Shown here: piece by piece, positions 51,691 through 60,141 of the stretch | Numbering within the stretch: the stretch's first letter is position 1 | Layout of the letters: each line of letters opens with the position of its first letter | From: Micromonospora yangpuensis | Lineage (GTDB): Bacteria > Actinomycetota > Actinomycetes > Mycobacteriales > Micromonosporaceae | Length of the DNA: 64,000 nt | Direction of reading: 5' to 3' | NCBI RefSeq assembly: GCF_900091615.1 | Contig: NZ_FMIA01000002.1 | Location: forward strand, 1,426,001 to 1,490,000 | The notes under the pieces: model-generated | Database searches by the model: none | What the model was told of the DNA's origin: nothing | The model's input: only the letters and a program-made list of their open reading frames with translations | Program-made: the position numbers and the translations under genes

Positions 51691-51748
51691 GTCCCCCGCC
51701 GCCGCTCTGCCCGCCCGCCCCGGTGCCACGTCACGTGTGTGTGTTTGC

Positions 51749-51797
51749 AGGGGGCCCTTCCTATACAGAAAGCGTTAATAGGGGGCCCTTCCTTTCA
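51749..51797. repeat. Dispersed palindromic element, copy B
   Basis: AGGGGGCCCTTCC occurs at both ends in the same orientation, flanking TATACAGAAAGCGTTAAT. The element ends 14 bp before the ATG of the globin-like gene and may supply its leader. Confidence 0.88.
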
Positions 51798-51810
51798 GAG
51801 AGGGGTGGGT

Positions 51811-52092
51811 ATGACGGCGGAGGAGACGGCGCGACGGTGGTTGCGGTTGGTGGTGGCGGACGCGGAGTTGTCGCCTCACCTGGTCGGGGTCGACCTGCGG
51901 CGGTTGGGGGCGCATCTGGCGGCGAGTCTGGCGGCGGCCACCGACGGGGTGGACGTGGCCGACCCGTGGGCCGGGCTGGGACTGTCGGAGGAGCAGCACC
52001 GGCGGGTGCTGGACTACCTGGTCGGGGTGCTCTGGGCGGGGGACGTCCCGGCGGAGCGGATCAGCCGGCTGCGGACCGGGGTCGGCGGGTGA
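51811..52092 (+). CDS. Small globin-like protein (split flavohemoglobin N-part, putative)
   Basis: The 93-residue helical protein starts MTAEETARRWLRLVVAD. It resembles the C-terminal half of truncated hemoglobins, with a segment DPWAGLGLSEEQHRRVLDYL where family members usually have a His-containing H-x-x-LGI motif. Here the proximal histidine position seems to be replaced. The next gene encodes a flavohemoprotein-type reductase and overlaps by four bases, so together they resemble a flavohemoglobin split into two proteins. If the heme ligand is really absent, the small protein may be only an adaptor. Assignment depends mostly on the partner. Confidence 0.5.
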   Translation: MTAEETARRWLRLVVADAELSPHLVGVDLRRLGAHLAASLAAATDGVDVADPWAGLGLSEEQHRRVLDYLVGVLWAGDVPAERISRLRTGVGG

Positions 52093-52880
52093 GCTGGGTA
52101 CCGGCCGAGGTGGTCGACCACTACCGGCCCGGTCGCGGGATCGCGATCCTCACGGTGCGTCCGGTCCGGCCGGTCGCACACCGTCCGGGTCAGGCGGTGC
52201 CGGTGCGCACCCCGCGCCACCCGGACCGGTGGCGCTGGTACTGCCCGGCGAACGCCCCGCGCCCCGACGACACCATCGAGCTGCACGTCCGCGCGGTACC
52301 CGCCGGCACCGTCTCCGGCACCCTCGTTCATCGGGTACGCCCCGGCGAGCTGCTGCACCTCGGCCCACCGGCCGACACCGGGCTGCGGCTGGTCGACGGG
52401 CGGGACCTGTTGCTGATCGCCGGCGGCACCGGGCTGGCCCCGCTGCGGGCCCTGGTCGAGCAGGTCGCCGCCGCTCCGGCCGGTCGGCGGGTGACCCTGG
52501 TCGTCGGCTCCCGCACCTTCGTCGAGCTGTACGACTCGATCAGCCTGGACGATCTCCAGAGCGCCCACGACTGGCTGCGTCTGGTGCCGGCGTTCTCGCA
52601 CGACCCGCAGGCCGAGCCGGGGGAGGTGGGCGACGCCCTCACCGTCGCCCTCGACCACCGCCACGGCGACCAGCGGGTGTACGTCTGCGGGCCGCCGGCG
52701 ATGCTGGCCGGCTCCCGACTCCGGCTCCTCGCCGCCGGCGTCCCCGCCGACCGGATCCACCTGCCCGGCCAACCGTCGGTTCCTACCGGACGAGTTTCGG
52801 TCAGCGCCCGGACCTGGCGCGAGTGGGACGACCTCGCCGGTGTCTTCGACCGACCCACCGACCCGGAGTGGGACGGTTGA
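52089..52880 (+). CDS. FAD/NAD(P)H oxidoreductase, flavohemoprotein reductase-like
   Basis: The GTG overlaps the previous stop (GTGA). The 263-residue protein has an N-terminal FAD-binding beta barrel (HRPGQAVPVRTP, RPDDTIELHVRAVPAGTVSGTL) and a C-terminal NAD-binding domain (LLLIAGGTGLAPLRALVEQV, VYVCGPPAMLAG), as in flavohemoprotein and phenol hydroxylase reductases. There is no 2Fe-2S site. It probably delivers electrons to the coupled small globin-like protein, or to an NO-detoxifying or oxygen-binding partner. Confidence 0.85.
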   Translation: MSWVPAEVVDHYRPGRGIAILTVRPVRPVAHRPGQAVPVRTPRHPDRWRWYCPANAPRPDDTIELHVRAVPAGTVSGTLVHRVRPGELLHLGPPADTGLRLVDGRDLLLIAGGTGLAPLRALVEQVAAAPAGRRVTLVVGSRTFVELYDSISLDDLQSAHDWLRLVPAFSHDPQAEPGEVGDALTVALDHRHGDQRVYVCGPPAMLAGSRLRLLAAGVPADRIHLPGQPSVPTGRVSVSARTWREWDDLAGVFDRPTDPEWDG

Positions 52881-52958
52881 TCGTGGCATCGAACTGCTCG
52901 TTCGTGCGCCGGGCCAGCGAGTTCGTGCTATATAAGTATTATCCGAGGAGGATAGGTG

Positions 52959-53963
52959 ATGCTTATATCGTCGTCAGTCTGGCAGCGGCTCAACGAGATC
53001 GGGGTGACCCTCGTTCCGGTCGGTCCTGACCGTGTCGAGTTGGGCTGTGCGGGCGTCCGGGACGTGTTCACCGTCGTGGCAACGACGGCACCTCTGCATC
53101 CCGGTGACATCGCTGTACTGACCGGTCGTCATCCGGAGGCATGCCTGGTGATCGTGCCGACGGCGACATCGGCGGTCCGCGGGGCGGTGGAGCGGGCGAA
53201 CTGGTCCCTGCTCGTCGGGGCTGAGCAGCAGGTCGAAGGCTTCCTGAACATCGGTGGCCGAAGAATCGCGGTCAATGGAAGGGGTGCCGGTGACAGGAGG
53301 CGCGGCGTCCGCCCCGGACGGGTGCCCTGGGGGACGTACACCCTGCTTCGTCGCCTTGTCGATTGCCCCATGGCCACCCAGCAGGAGTTGGCCAGGCTCG
53401 TCGGCATCTCGCAGCCCCGGGTCTCGCAGGCACTGCGCGCGCTTGGCGAGCACGGCCTGGTGTGTCGCGCCTCAACCGGTTGGCAGGTCCCTGACGTGGA
53501 GCAGGCGCTGCGGTGGTGGTTGCGGAACTACCCGGGGCCGGGCGGCATCACCACGTTCTGGTACAGCCTCGACCCGCCCAGGGAGCAGGCCTATGCGATC
53601 GCTGCCCTGAACGAACACGGACCTGCTGGGTTGGCTGTCTCCGGGGATATCGCCGCCGATCTTCTCGCGCCCTGGCGCAGCCCGCAGCGGGCCGTCCTGT
53701 ACACCCGAGGTGGTCTGGACCTGACCGAGACCGGCTTCACCCCGGCAGGTGAAGAGGAGGCGACACTCGAACTCACCGTGCCCAGAGACCCAGGAGTCTG
53801 GGCCGGGCCGGACCTGCCAGGCCCAGGAGCGGGGGAGCTTCCGCTAGCGGACCCGATGCAGATTCTCTGGGACCTGAACCGAGCGCCCGGCACGGATGTC
53901 GAGGAGGCCGTGGAGCGCCTCTGGAACGTGATGCTGCGCCAGCAACGGGGACGGGCGGCGTGA
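52959..53963 (+). CDS. AbiEi-like winged-helix regulator, orphan
   Basis: ATG 52959 follows GAGGAGG at a good distance; GTG 52956 is too close. The 334-residue product has an N-terminal region without clear homology. Near residue 145 is a winged helix (MATQQELARLVGISQPRVSQALRALGEHGLV), and the C-terminal half ends PLADPMQILWDLNRAPGTDVEEAVERLW, resembling AbiEi-type antitoxins. In type IV toxin-antitoxin loci the next gene is an AbiEii nucleotidyltransferase; none follows here. The AT-rich TATAAGTATTAT just upstream contrasts with the chromosome. Confidence 0.6.
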   Translation: MLISSSVWQRLNEIGVTLVPVGPDRVELGCAGVRDVFTVVATTAPLHPGDIAVLTGRHPEACLVIVPTATSAVRGAVERANWSLLVGAEQQVEGFLNIGGRRIAVNGRGAGDRRRGVRPGRVPWGTYTLLRRLVDCPMATQQELARLVGISQPRVSQALRALGEHGLVCRASTGWQVPDVEQALRWWLRNYPGPGGITTFWYSLDPPREQAYAIAALNEHGPAGLAVSGDIAADLLAPWRSPQRAVLYTRGGLDLTETGFTPAGEEEATLELTVPRDPGVWAGPDLPGPGAGELPLADPMQILWDLNRAPGTDVEEAVERLWNVMLRQQRGRAA

Positions 53964-54030
53964 CAACATCACGCAAGGTGATCGTGTGGAGTCATGGGAA
54001 GGTTTGTTAACTAGTAATTGACGTCAGCTG

Positions 54031-54076
54031 TTGACAATCTGCATCGATGGACGTAAAGCTGGGAGAGCGCTCTCCC
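54031..54076 (+). promoter_or_regulatory. Promoter with LacI-type operator before the GH64 gene
   Basis: A perfect -35 TTGACA (54031-54036) is followed 17 bp later by TAAAGC (54054-54059) as the -10. Immediately downstream is GGGAGAGCGCTCTCCC (54061-54076), a perfect 16-bp palindrome. LacI/CebR-type regulators of actinomycete polysaccharide hydrolases bind GGGAGCGCTCCC-like sites, so sugar-induced derepression is likely. Confidence 0.75.
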
Positions 54077-54192
54077 GTCGATGTCGGGGCGACTGCCAGC
54101 TGATCCAGGGGAGGGGGTCGTCTGTCTCCCCAAGTCGAGGTTGACCCCCGAGGGTCGATGTGGAGCCCAGCCCCCATCCCGAAGGAGTCACT

Positions 54193-55410
54193 GTGCGTAA
54201 CCCGCTCGGTAGGAGAAGCAGAGCCGTCCTGGGTGGACTGGTCGCCGTGGTGTTGGCGCTGCCGGTCAGCCTCGCCGTCAGCGGCGGTCCAGCCCAGGCC
54301 GTCGGCCCCGACCTGCTGCCCGTCACCGTCACCAACAACTCCGGTCGCGCCGAGGCGACGTACCTCTATGTTCTCGGCACTGACATCAGGCCCGGCGGCG
54401 GCCTCGGCTACGTCAACGCCGCCGGCCGGTTCACCCGCTGGCCGGCCGGCGGGCTGCCGCCGACACCCGCGCCCGACGTGGCGATCGCCGGCCCGGCCCG
54501 GGGCGGCAGCGTCACGGTGCGGATCCCCCGGTTCATCTCCGGCCGGATGTACTTCTCCTTCGGCCGCAAGCTCGACTTCCGTCTCACCCCCGACGGCCTG
54601 GTGCAGCCCGCGCCGTGGGCCGGCGCCGACCCCAACCGGGACACCCTCTTCGACTGGTCGGAGTTCACCTACAACGATGCCGGCCTCTGGCTGAACAGTA
54701 CCCAGGTGGACCACTTCGCCGTGCCGCACGCGGTCTCGGTCACCGACGCCCGCGGGGCCACCTCGAAGACCGGCCAACTGGTCACCGGCGGCCGGGCCAA
54801 CGTGATCAACGGGCTGAAGGCCCAGCCGGCGTTCGCCCGCTCGGTGGTCACCCGCTCCGACGGTACGGTGCTGCGGGTGCTCGCCCCAGGCAAGGCCATG
54901 GAGGCGGGGCTGATGGACCCGCGCTACCTCGACGCGTACATCGACTCCGCGTGGCAGACCTACACGAGCCGGACGCTCACCGTGGTGCCCCGCAGCGCCG
55001 AGCCGAACCGCCGCTTCACCGGTCGTACCGTGGGGTCGAACATGGTCTTCACCGACTCGACAGGTGCCACCGTGGCCACCGTCGGCAAGCCCACCACCAG
55101 CAACGTCTGGGGCTGCGACGGCGTCTTCAACGCCCCGAACGTGCCACCCTTCATCGAGCCCGAGATCAAACGCACCCTCTGTACGGCGTTGGTCCGCGGC
55201 ACCCTCGGCCGGTACGACGTCGAGCCGAACCTGACCGCCGCCAACTTCTACCGCAACAGCGCCCCGAACCACTACTCGCGGCTCATCCACGCCAACATGG
55301 TCGACGGCCGGGCGTACGGCTTCCCCTACGACGACGTCGGCGGCTTCGAGTCGCTGGTGCACAGCGGCGACCCCCGCTCGGCCGCCATCACCCTGACCCC
55401 GTTCAACTGA
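54193..55410 (+). CDS. GH64 beta-1,3-glucanase, secreted
   Basis: From GTG 54193 (GAAGGAG five bases upstream) the product has 405 residues. A signal peptide (about 1-33) is followed by the GH64 thaumatin-like and barrel parts: DLLPVTVTNNSGR, SGRMYFSFGRKLDF, then the acidic DTLFDWSEFTYN and VDHFAVPHAVSV, where the catalytic Glu and Asp of laminaripentaose-producing enzymes lie. GCDGVFNAPNVPPFIEPEIKR and FPYDDVGGFESLV follow. The enzyme cleaves beta-1,3-glucan (laminarin, curdlan, fungal walls) outside the cell. Its promoter carries a LacI-type operator. Confidence 0.88.
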   Translation: MRNPLGRRSRAVLGGLVAVVLALPVSLAVSGGPAQAVGPDLLPVTVTNNSGRAEATYLYVLGTDIRPGGGLGYVNAAGRFTRWPAGGLPPTPAPDVAIAGPARGGSVTVRIPRFISGRMYFSFGRKLDFRLTPDGLVQPAPWAGADPNRDTLFDWSEFTYNDAGLWLNSTQVDHFAVPHAVSVTDARGATSKTGQLVTGGRANVINGLKAQPAFARSVVTRSDGTVLRVLAPGKAMEAGLMDPRYLDAYIDSAWQTYTSRTLTVVPRSAEPNRRFTGRTVGSNMVFTDSTGATVATVGKPTTSNVWGCDGVFNAPNVPPFIEPEIKRTLCTALVRGTLGRYDVEPNLTAANFYRNSAPNHYSRLIHANMVDGRAYGFPYDDVGGFESLVHSGDPRSAAITLTPFN

Positions 55411-55568
55411 GTCAATCCCAAAGCCGGCTGACCTGCTACTTTCCGGTCATTGCCCCATCGAGGAGCAAAAAGCGCATAACCCCGCAACCACCCGGGTACG
55501 TGATCAGGGGCGGGCCGGTCGCACCGGCCGTACCGCGAGGATCTGACCGCGAGAGGTGGGAGCAGGGC

Positions 55569-56204
55569 ATGACGTTACGCAGGTGGGCCGCCGGAGCAGG
55601 CATCCTGGTGTTGACCGGGGCGATCGGTGCCTGCGGCAACGCCGACCCGGACACCGACGCCGCGTCCGCCTCGACGCCGGCCTCCGGTGTGGAGAGCCCC
55701 ACGACGAGCCCACCCGGGGCCACGCCCAGCGCGACCCCGGGTGGCTCGGAGGCCACCGACGACAAACTGCTCTCCGGTACGCGCCGGATCACCATCGTCC
55801 GGACCGAGGGCTTCGAGTCGGGTCTGTCGCTGCTCGACGGCGGCAACCTGGCCGAGGTCGACGACGACAGCGGCCGACAGGTGTTCGTGCCGACGCCGCT
55901 CGACGGCGGCACCTTCCAGATCAAGGCGTACCAGAGCGGCGGCACCGGCAGCCCGGTCTGCTGGCAGGTGACCGACGCGCAGCCCGCGAAGATCGAAGGC
56001 GCCACCTGTGCGGCCGACGAGCAGAAGCAGCAGCTCAACATCAACAAGGCGGAGGGCGCCGAGGGGCTGTACTACATCGGCCACGGCTCGGCCACCCTGC
56101 AGCACTCGTCCACCGAAGGCCTGGTCGTGGTCGACTCGGGCGACGACGCGGTACGGCACACGTTCCGCTTCAACGACACCGGAGCCGCCCCGGAACAGGG
56201 CTGA
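55569..56204 (+). CDS. Small secreted lipoprotein
   Basis: The 211-residue product starts at ATG 55569 and has a lipobox (LTGAIGAC) about 22 residues in, a Ser/Thr/Pro linker, and a beta-rich domain with GRQVFVPTPLDGGTFQIKAY and one pair of cysteines (VCWQ, ATCAADEQ). It fits the ricin/beta-trefoil-like or small-lipoprotein class without a clear match. The function is unknown. Confidence 0.68.
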   Translation: MTLRRWAAGAGILVLTGAIGACGNADPDTDAASASTPASGVESPTTSPPGATPSATPGGSEATDDKLLSGTRRITIVRTEGFESGLSLLDGGNLAEVDDDSGRQVFVPTPLDGGTFQIKAYQSGGTGSPVCWQVTDAQPAKIEGATCAADEQKQQLNINKAEGAEGLYYIGHGSATLQHSSTEGLVVVDSGDDAVRHTFRFNDTGAAPEQG

Positions 56205-56212
56205 CCCAGCTG

Positions 56213-56264
56213 TAAGGAAGGGCCCCTTGTTAACGCTTTCTGTTGCACAAGGGGCCCTTCCTAA
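56213..56264. repeat. Dispersed palindromic element, copy C
   Basis: AGGAAGGGCCCCTTGT and its complement frame a loop containing TAACGCTTTCTGTTGC. It lies between the convergent lipoprotein and unknown gene, where the hairpin could terminate both transcripts. Confidence 0.92.
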
Positions 56265-56294
56265 CGGCCCGGGTGAACCGATCACTCTGGGAGA

Positions 56295-57035
56295 TCATTG
56301 TCGCGGGCGGGAACGCTTTGATTTCCGCTGGTCGGAAGCCCGACGGGCCGGCGCACCTGACCCCTGGCCGACGGCTGGTCCGGAGCCCGATTGCAGGTTT
56401 GCCGCCTTGACGAGATTCCGGCTTTCCTTCACGATCCTTCGGGACGCGCTCCTGACCGCTGTGACCAGTTTTTCCTGTGCCTTCTGGAGTTCTTTTCGAG
56501 AATTCTCAAGTGAAGTGTCAGAGGTGCCCCGTTTTTCGCGCACCGCGTTACTGTATTCCTTTAACTCGAGGTGGGGTCGGAGTGCCTTCACGGCAGTGAG
56601 CTGCTCCGCTCGCTCCTTCCCTGGGACCTCACCCGCGCTCGTGAAGTAGTGTATGTCTCTGGTCACGGTGGTCGGCTCGCCGTTCAGTCTCCGTCCCTGC
56701 AGGCTCTGGGTCAGGATGAGGTGCCCGGTGTTGACGTAGGGCGAGGAAACGAATTCTCCCTTCTTGTCCTGGTAGCCTTCTTGTCGGTAGTGACGCCGGT
56801 CTGGGCTGGCGGAAACCGCAGATATGATCTCCTCTTGCAGCCGTACCTCGTCGAATTTTTGGGACGTCTTCTTGATGTTTTCCTTCACTGTGGGGTCATG
56901 AGCCAGTTCCCGCTGCTGCTCCGGCCGGAGGGCGTCGGCGAACTTCGCTGTGACCTCCGGTGGGCAGAGCCTCCGGATCTGGAAGACGGGGTCGAACTGG
57001 GAAGATCCGTGCGGCCCGCTGTTCAGCACGTCCAT
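56295..57035 (-). CDS. Unknown charged protein divergent from a helicase
   Basis: From ATG 57035 (GGAG upstream; GTG 57077 also possible) the product has 246 residues. I recognise no family. It is rich in Glu, Lys, Arg and Gln, with helical segments such as RPEQQRELAHDPTVKENIKK and NSRKELQKAQEKLV, a central part HYRQEGYQDKKGEFVSSPYV, and a basic C-terminal tail. Codon use is less GC-biased than in most neighbours. It is divergent from the small Upf1-like helicase, which suggests a joint function. Confidence 0.55.
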   Translation of the reverse strand: MDVLNSGPHGSSQFDPVFQIRRLCPPEVTAKFADALRPEQQRELAHDPTVKENIKKTSQKFDEVRLQEEIISAVSASPDRRHYRQEGYQDKKGEFVSSPYVNTGHLILTQSLQGRRLNGEPTTVTRDIHYFTSAGEVPGKERAEQLTAVKALRPHLELKEYSNAVREKRGTSDTSLENSRKELQKAQEKLVTAVRSASRRIVKESRNLVKAANLQSGSGPAVGQGSGAPARRASDQRKSKRSRPRQ

Positions 57036-57270
57036 GACGGCTCCAACTCCAACAATTGTGGCCGGCAGGGCTCCCACCGGCGCGTACAGACCGATCCGCT
57101 CTACGACCGGAGGCCCTTGGCGGTTCAGTGCCGCGTCGTTTCTGCCCCGTGCCCGGTGCCCGGTGCCCCGTGCACGTCCCTGCAGGCCGTCACGACGGCG
57201 AGGTGGGTCAACACGGTGCCCGGCCCCGATGCCGGTAGGGTGCGAGAACCGCGGGTGGGGAGGTGGCACG

Positions 57271-58590
57271 GTGCGAGGGCTGCAGGTTCCGCCCGCTGTC
57301 GAGGCGGAGCAGGTCGTCACGGCCGTGCTGGCCGACCTGCGCTCCGGGGAACACCGGGGTGTGGTGGTCGACTCCCCGCCGGGGGCCGGCAAGTCGACCC
57401 TCGTCGTGCGGGCCGCCGTCGAGCTGGCCGCCGCCGGTGAGCCGCTGATCATCATCGCGCAGACCAACGAGCAGGTCGACGATCTGATCGACCGGCTCGC
57501 CCGCAAGGCCCCCGAGCTGCGTATCGGTCGGCTGTCGGCCAACGACTACCGGGCCCCGGACCGGGTCACCGCCCACGAGCAGGTCCGGGTCGCCTCGAAG
57601 GTCGCCGACCTGAACAGCCCGGCCGTCATCATCGGTACCTCCGCCAAGTGGGCCCTGGTCACCGAGGGGTCCTGGCCGTGGGCGATCGTGGACGAGGCGT
57701 ACCAGATGCGCTCTGACGCCCTGTTGCGGGTGGCCGGCAGGTTCGAGCGGGCGTTGTTCGTGGGGGACCCGGGGCAGCTCGACCCGTTCTCCACCGTGGA
57801 GACTGCCCGCTGGACCGGGCTGACCTGGGATCCGATGCAGTCGGCGGTGGCGGTGCTGCTGCGGCACAACCCGCAGCTGCCGGTACACCGGCTGCCGGTC
57901 TCCTGGCGGCTGCCGGTCTCGGCGGCCCCGGTGGTCGCGGCGGCGTTCTACCCGTTCACCGGGTTCCGGGCCGGCACCGGGGCGGGTGACCGGGTACTCG
58001 TGCTCACCGAGGCCGGAACGGGTGACGCCGTGGACTCGGCGGTGGAGCTGGCGGCGGCCTCCGGCTGGGCGCTCTACGAACTGCCGGCCCGGCACACCCC
58101 GCGTACCGACCGTCAGGCCGCCGCGGCCTGCGCGGAGCTGGCGTTGCGGATGCTGCACCGGGGCGCGGTCGCCGTCAGCGAACACGCCCCGGCCGGCGCG
58201 CCGGTCACCGCCGACCGGATCGCCGTCGGTGCCGCCCACCGCGACCAGGTCGCGGTCATCCGCGCCCACCTCGGCCAGGCCGGGGCGGGCATCACCGTGG
58301 ACACCGCCAACCGGCTCCAGGGCCGCGAGTACGACGTGACGATCGTGCTGCACCCGTTGTCGGGTCGACGCGACGCCACCGCGTTCCACCTGGAGTCGGG
58401 GCGGCTCTGCGTGCTCGCCTCCCGGCACCGGCACGCCTGCGTGGTGGTGGCCCGCGCCGGCATCGGTGAGCTGCTCGACGCCCACCCGTCGACCGAACCG
58501 GTGCACCTGGACGTGCCGGTCAGGTTCCCCGACGGCTGGGAGGCCCACCAGCACATCCTGCACGCCATTCCCCGGCAGGCCGCCGGCTGA
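57271..58590 (+). CDS. Compact Upf1-like SF1 helicase/ATPase
   Basis: The 439-residue product (GTG 57271, GGGGAGG upstream) has Walker A SPPGAGKST (about 36), a Walker B region AIVDEAYQMRSDALL with DEAY in place of DEAS, VGDPGQLDPFS, and the 2A motif DTANRLQGREYDVTIVLHPLSG. It lacks the long insertions and nuclease of the 1406-residue helicase in this window. The family unwinds RNA or DNA; here the substrate and partner are unknown. The divergent gene of unknown function on the minus strand may be the partner. Confidence 0.8.
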   Translation: MRGLQVPPAVEAEQVVTAVLADLRSGEHRGVVVDSPPGAGKSTLVVRAAVELAAAGEPLIIIAQTNEQVDDLIDRLARKAPELRIGRLSANDYRAPDRVTAHEQVRVASKVADLNSPAVIIGTSAKWALVTEGSWPWAIVDEAYQMRSDALLRVAGRFERALFVGDPGQLDPFSTVETARWTGLTWDPMQSAVAVLLRHNPQLPVHRLPVSWRLPVSAAPVVAAAFYPFTGFRAGTGAGDRVLVLTEAGTGDAVDSAVELAAASGWALYELPARHTPRTDRQAAAACAELALRMLHRGAVAVSEHAPAGAPVTADRIAVGAAHRDQVAVIRAHLGQAGAGITVDTANRLQGREYDVTIVLHPLSGRRDATAFHLESGRLCVLASRHRHACVVVARAGIGELLDAHPSTEPVHLDVPVRFPDGWEAHQHILHAIPRQAAG

Positions 58591-58628
58591 GCCGGCGCCT
58601 CGTCGAGACGGGCTGTCCCGTCGGGGCC

Positions 58629-58661
58629 GTCGAGCTGAGTCGGCTACGACATCAGCTCGAC
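58629..58661. terminator. Bidirectional hairpin between convergent genes
   Basis: GTCGAGCTGA pairs perfectly with TCAGCTCGAC around a 13-nt loop, midway between the helicase stop and the stop of the convergent propeller gene. Confidence 0.65.
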
Positions 58662-58684
58662 AGCGTCCGGGGGTGCCTTCCCGC

Positions 58685-60025
58685 TCAGCTACCGGGGCGG
58701 GGGCGGGGCAGTGGCCAGCGGGTGGGCGGGCCGGTGATTTCGGTGCGGAAGATGTCGTACCGGTTGTTGGTGTCGCCCGGCACCAGCGAGGTGCCCGCCG
58801 AGACGTACGCGACGTAGCGGCCGTCGGCGGAGATGTCGGGGTGCTCGCCACCACCGTCGGTGCCGTGGGCGGGCACGGCGACCAGGACGTTGGTCCGGCT
58901 GACCCGGTCGAACCGGAAGACCTGGTTCTGCCACGGGACGGGCTGGCCGGTCAGGTTCTTCGCGTTGGACCAGAAGGTGACGTACCGGCCGTCGGCGCTG
59001 AGCCGGGGCGACAGGGCGGTGCCGTTGCCGGGGACACCGGCCGGGGTCGCCGAGGCGGCGACGAGCGTGCCGGTGGCCCGCTCCCAGAGGAAGACGTCGG
59101 TGGTGTCGTTGGTGTCACCGGGTACGAGGTTGGTCGCGTCCGAGGTGAAGGTGACGTACCGGCCGTCGCTGCTGATCTCCGAGCTGGTGGCGTGGGCGGC
59201 CGGTGCCGGTGGGCCGCTCGGCGGGGCCGAGACGAGCTGGGTGGTGCCGCGTTGCCGGTCGAAGAGGTAGACGTTGTTGCCGTCGGAGACCGGCTGCTCG
59301 ACGAGGTCGGTGGCCCGTGACTGGTAGCTGATGTACCGGCCGTCGTCGCTGATCGACGGGTTGGTCGAGGCGCCGAGGAAGGGCGCGGTGCCGTCCGGGG
59401 TGCGGGAGACCAGCGTCGTCGTGCCGGTGTCGCGGTCGTGGACGTACACGTCGGTGTCGAAGTTGGTGTCCTGCGGCACCAGGTTGGCCACCGCCGAGAA
59501 GGTGACGTACCGGCCGTCGCCGCTGATGTCCAGCGAGTCCCAGCTGTGGCTGGCCTGGGAGATCCGGGTGAGCTGCTTCGTCTCCCGCTCCCAGACGAAG
59601 ACGTGCCCGCTGAAGATGGTGCCCGGATCGCCGGCCAGCTGAGCGGAGGAGTTGAACGCCACGAAACGGCCGTCCCGGCTGATCCGGGGCAGCTCCGACG
59701 AGCCGTACACCGGCACTCCGGCCGGACCGACGCTCACCAGCTCGGTGGAGCCGGTCACCGTGTCGTGCAGGAAGACGTCCCGTGAGTAGTTGGTGTCACC
59801 GGGCACCAGGTTCTGCGCCGCCGAACTGAACGCGACGTACCTGCCGTCACCGCTTATCGACGGTCGGTACGAGTCGCTGTCGGCCTGGGTGCCGTCGGTG
59901 GCGACGGAGACCCGGACGGTGGTGGTATCGGCAGCGGCCTGGGCGGCGGTGACCGGGACCAGCGCGGTCAGCACCCCGACCGCGGTGGCACCCGCCAGGC
60001 GGGCGCGCGACATCAGGTGCAACAC
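58685..60025 (-). CDS. Secreted TolB/WD40-like beta-propeller protein
   Basis: With GTG 60025 (GGAGGAAT directly upstream; ATG 60013 is an alternative) the product has 446 residues. A signal peptide ends near AAQAAAD. The rest is six or seven repeats with the signature ISxDGRYVxFxSxAxNLV and PGDTNxxxDVFLxD, each ending in VSxxPDG, as in TolB-like propellers. Such proteins bind partners or peptides at the cell surface. No attached catalytic domain or anchor is present. Confidence 0.8.
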   Translation of the reverse strand: MLHLMSRARLAGATAVGVLTALVPVTAAQAAADTTTVRVSVATDGTQADSDSYRPSISGDGRYVAFSSAAQNLVPGDTNYSRDVFLHDTVTGSTELVSVGPAGVPVYGSSELPRISRDGRFVAFNSSAQLAGDPGTIFSGHVFVWERETKQLTRISQASHSWDSLDISGDGRYVTFSAVANLVPQDTNFDTDVYVHDRDTGTTTLVSRTPDGTAPFLGASTNPSISDDGRYISYQSRATDLVEQPVSDGNNVYLFDRQRGTTQLVSAPPSGPPAPAAHATSSEISSDGRYVTFTSDATNLVPGDTNDTTDVFLWERATGTLVAASATPAGVPGNGTALSPRLSADGRYVTFWSNAKNLTGQPVPWQNQVFRFDRVSRTNVLVAVPAHGTDGGGEHPDISADGRYVAYVSAGTSLVPGDTNNRYDIFRTEITGPPTRWPLPRPRPGS

Positions 60026-60141
60026 ATTCCTCCCCGTGTGGTTCCCCGGCCGCACATCGACGGTCGCCGGGGACTGCGTACAGCGGCACGCTAGCAGTGC
60101 GGCGTCCGTCGATGTGACCACAGGGATCGACGGCCGTGATT

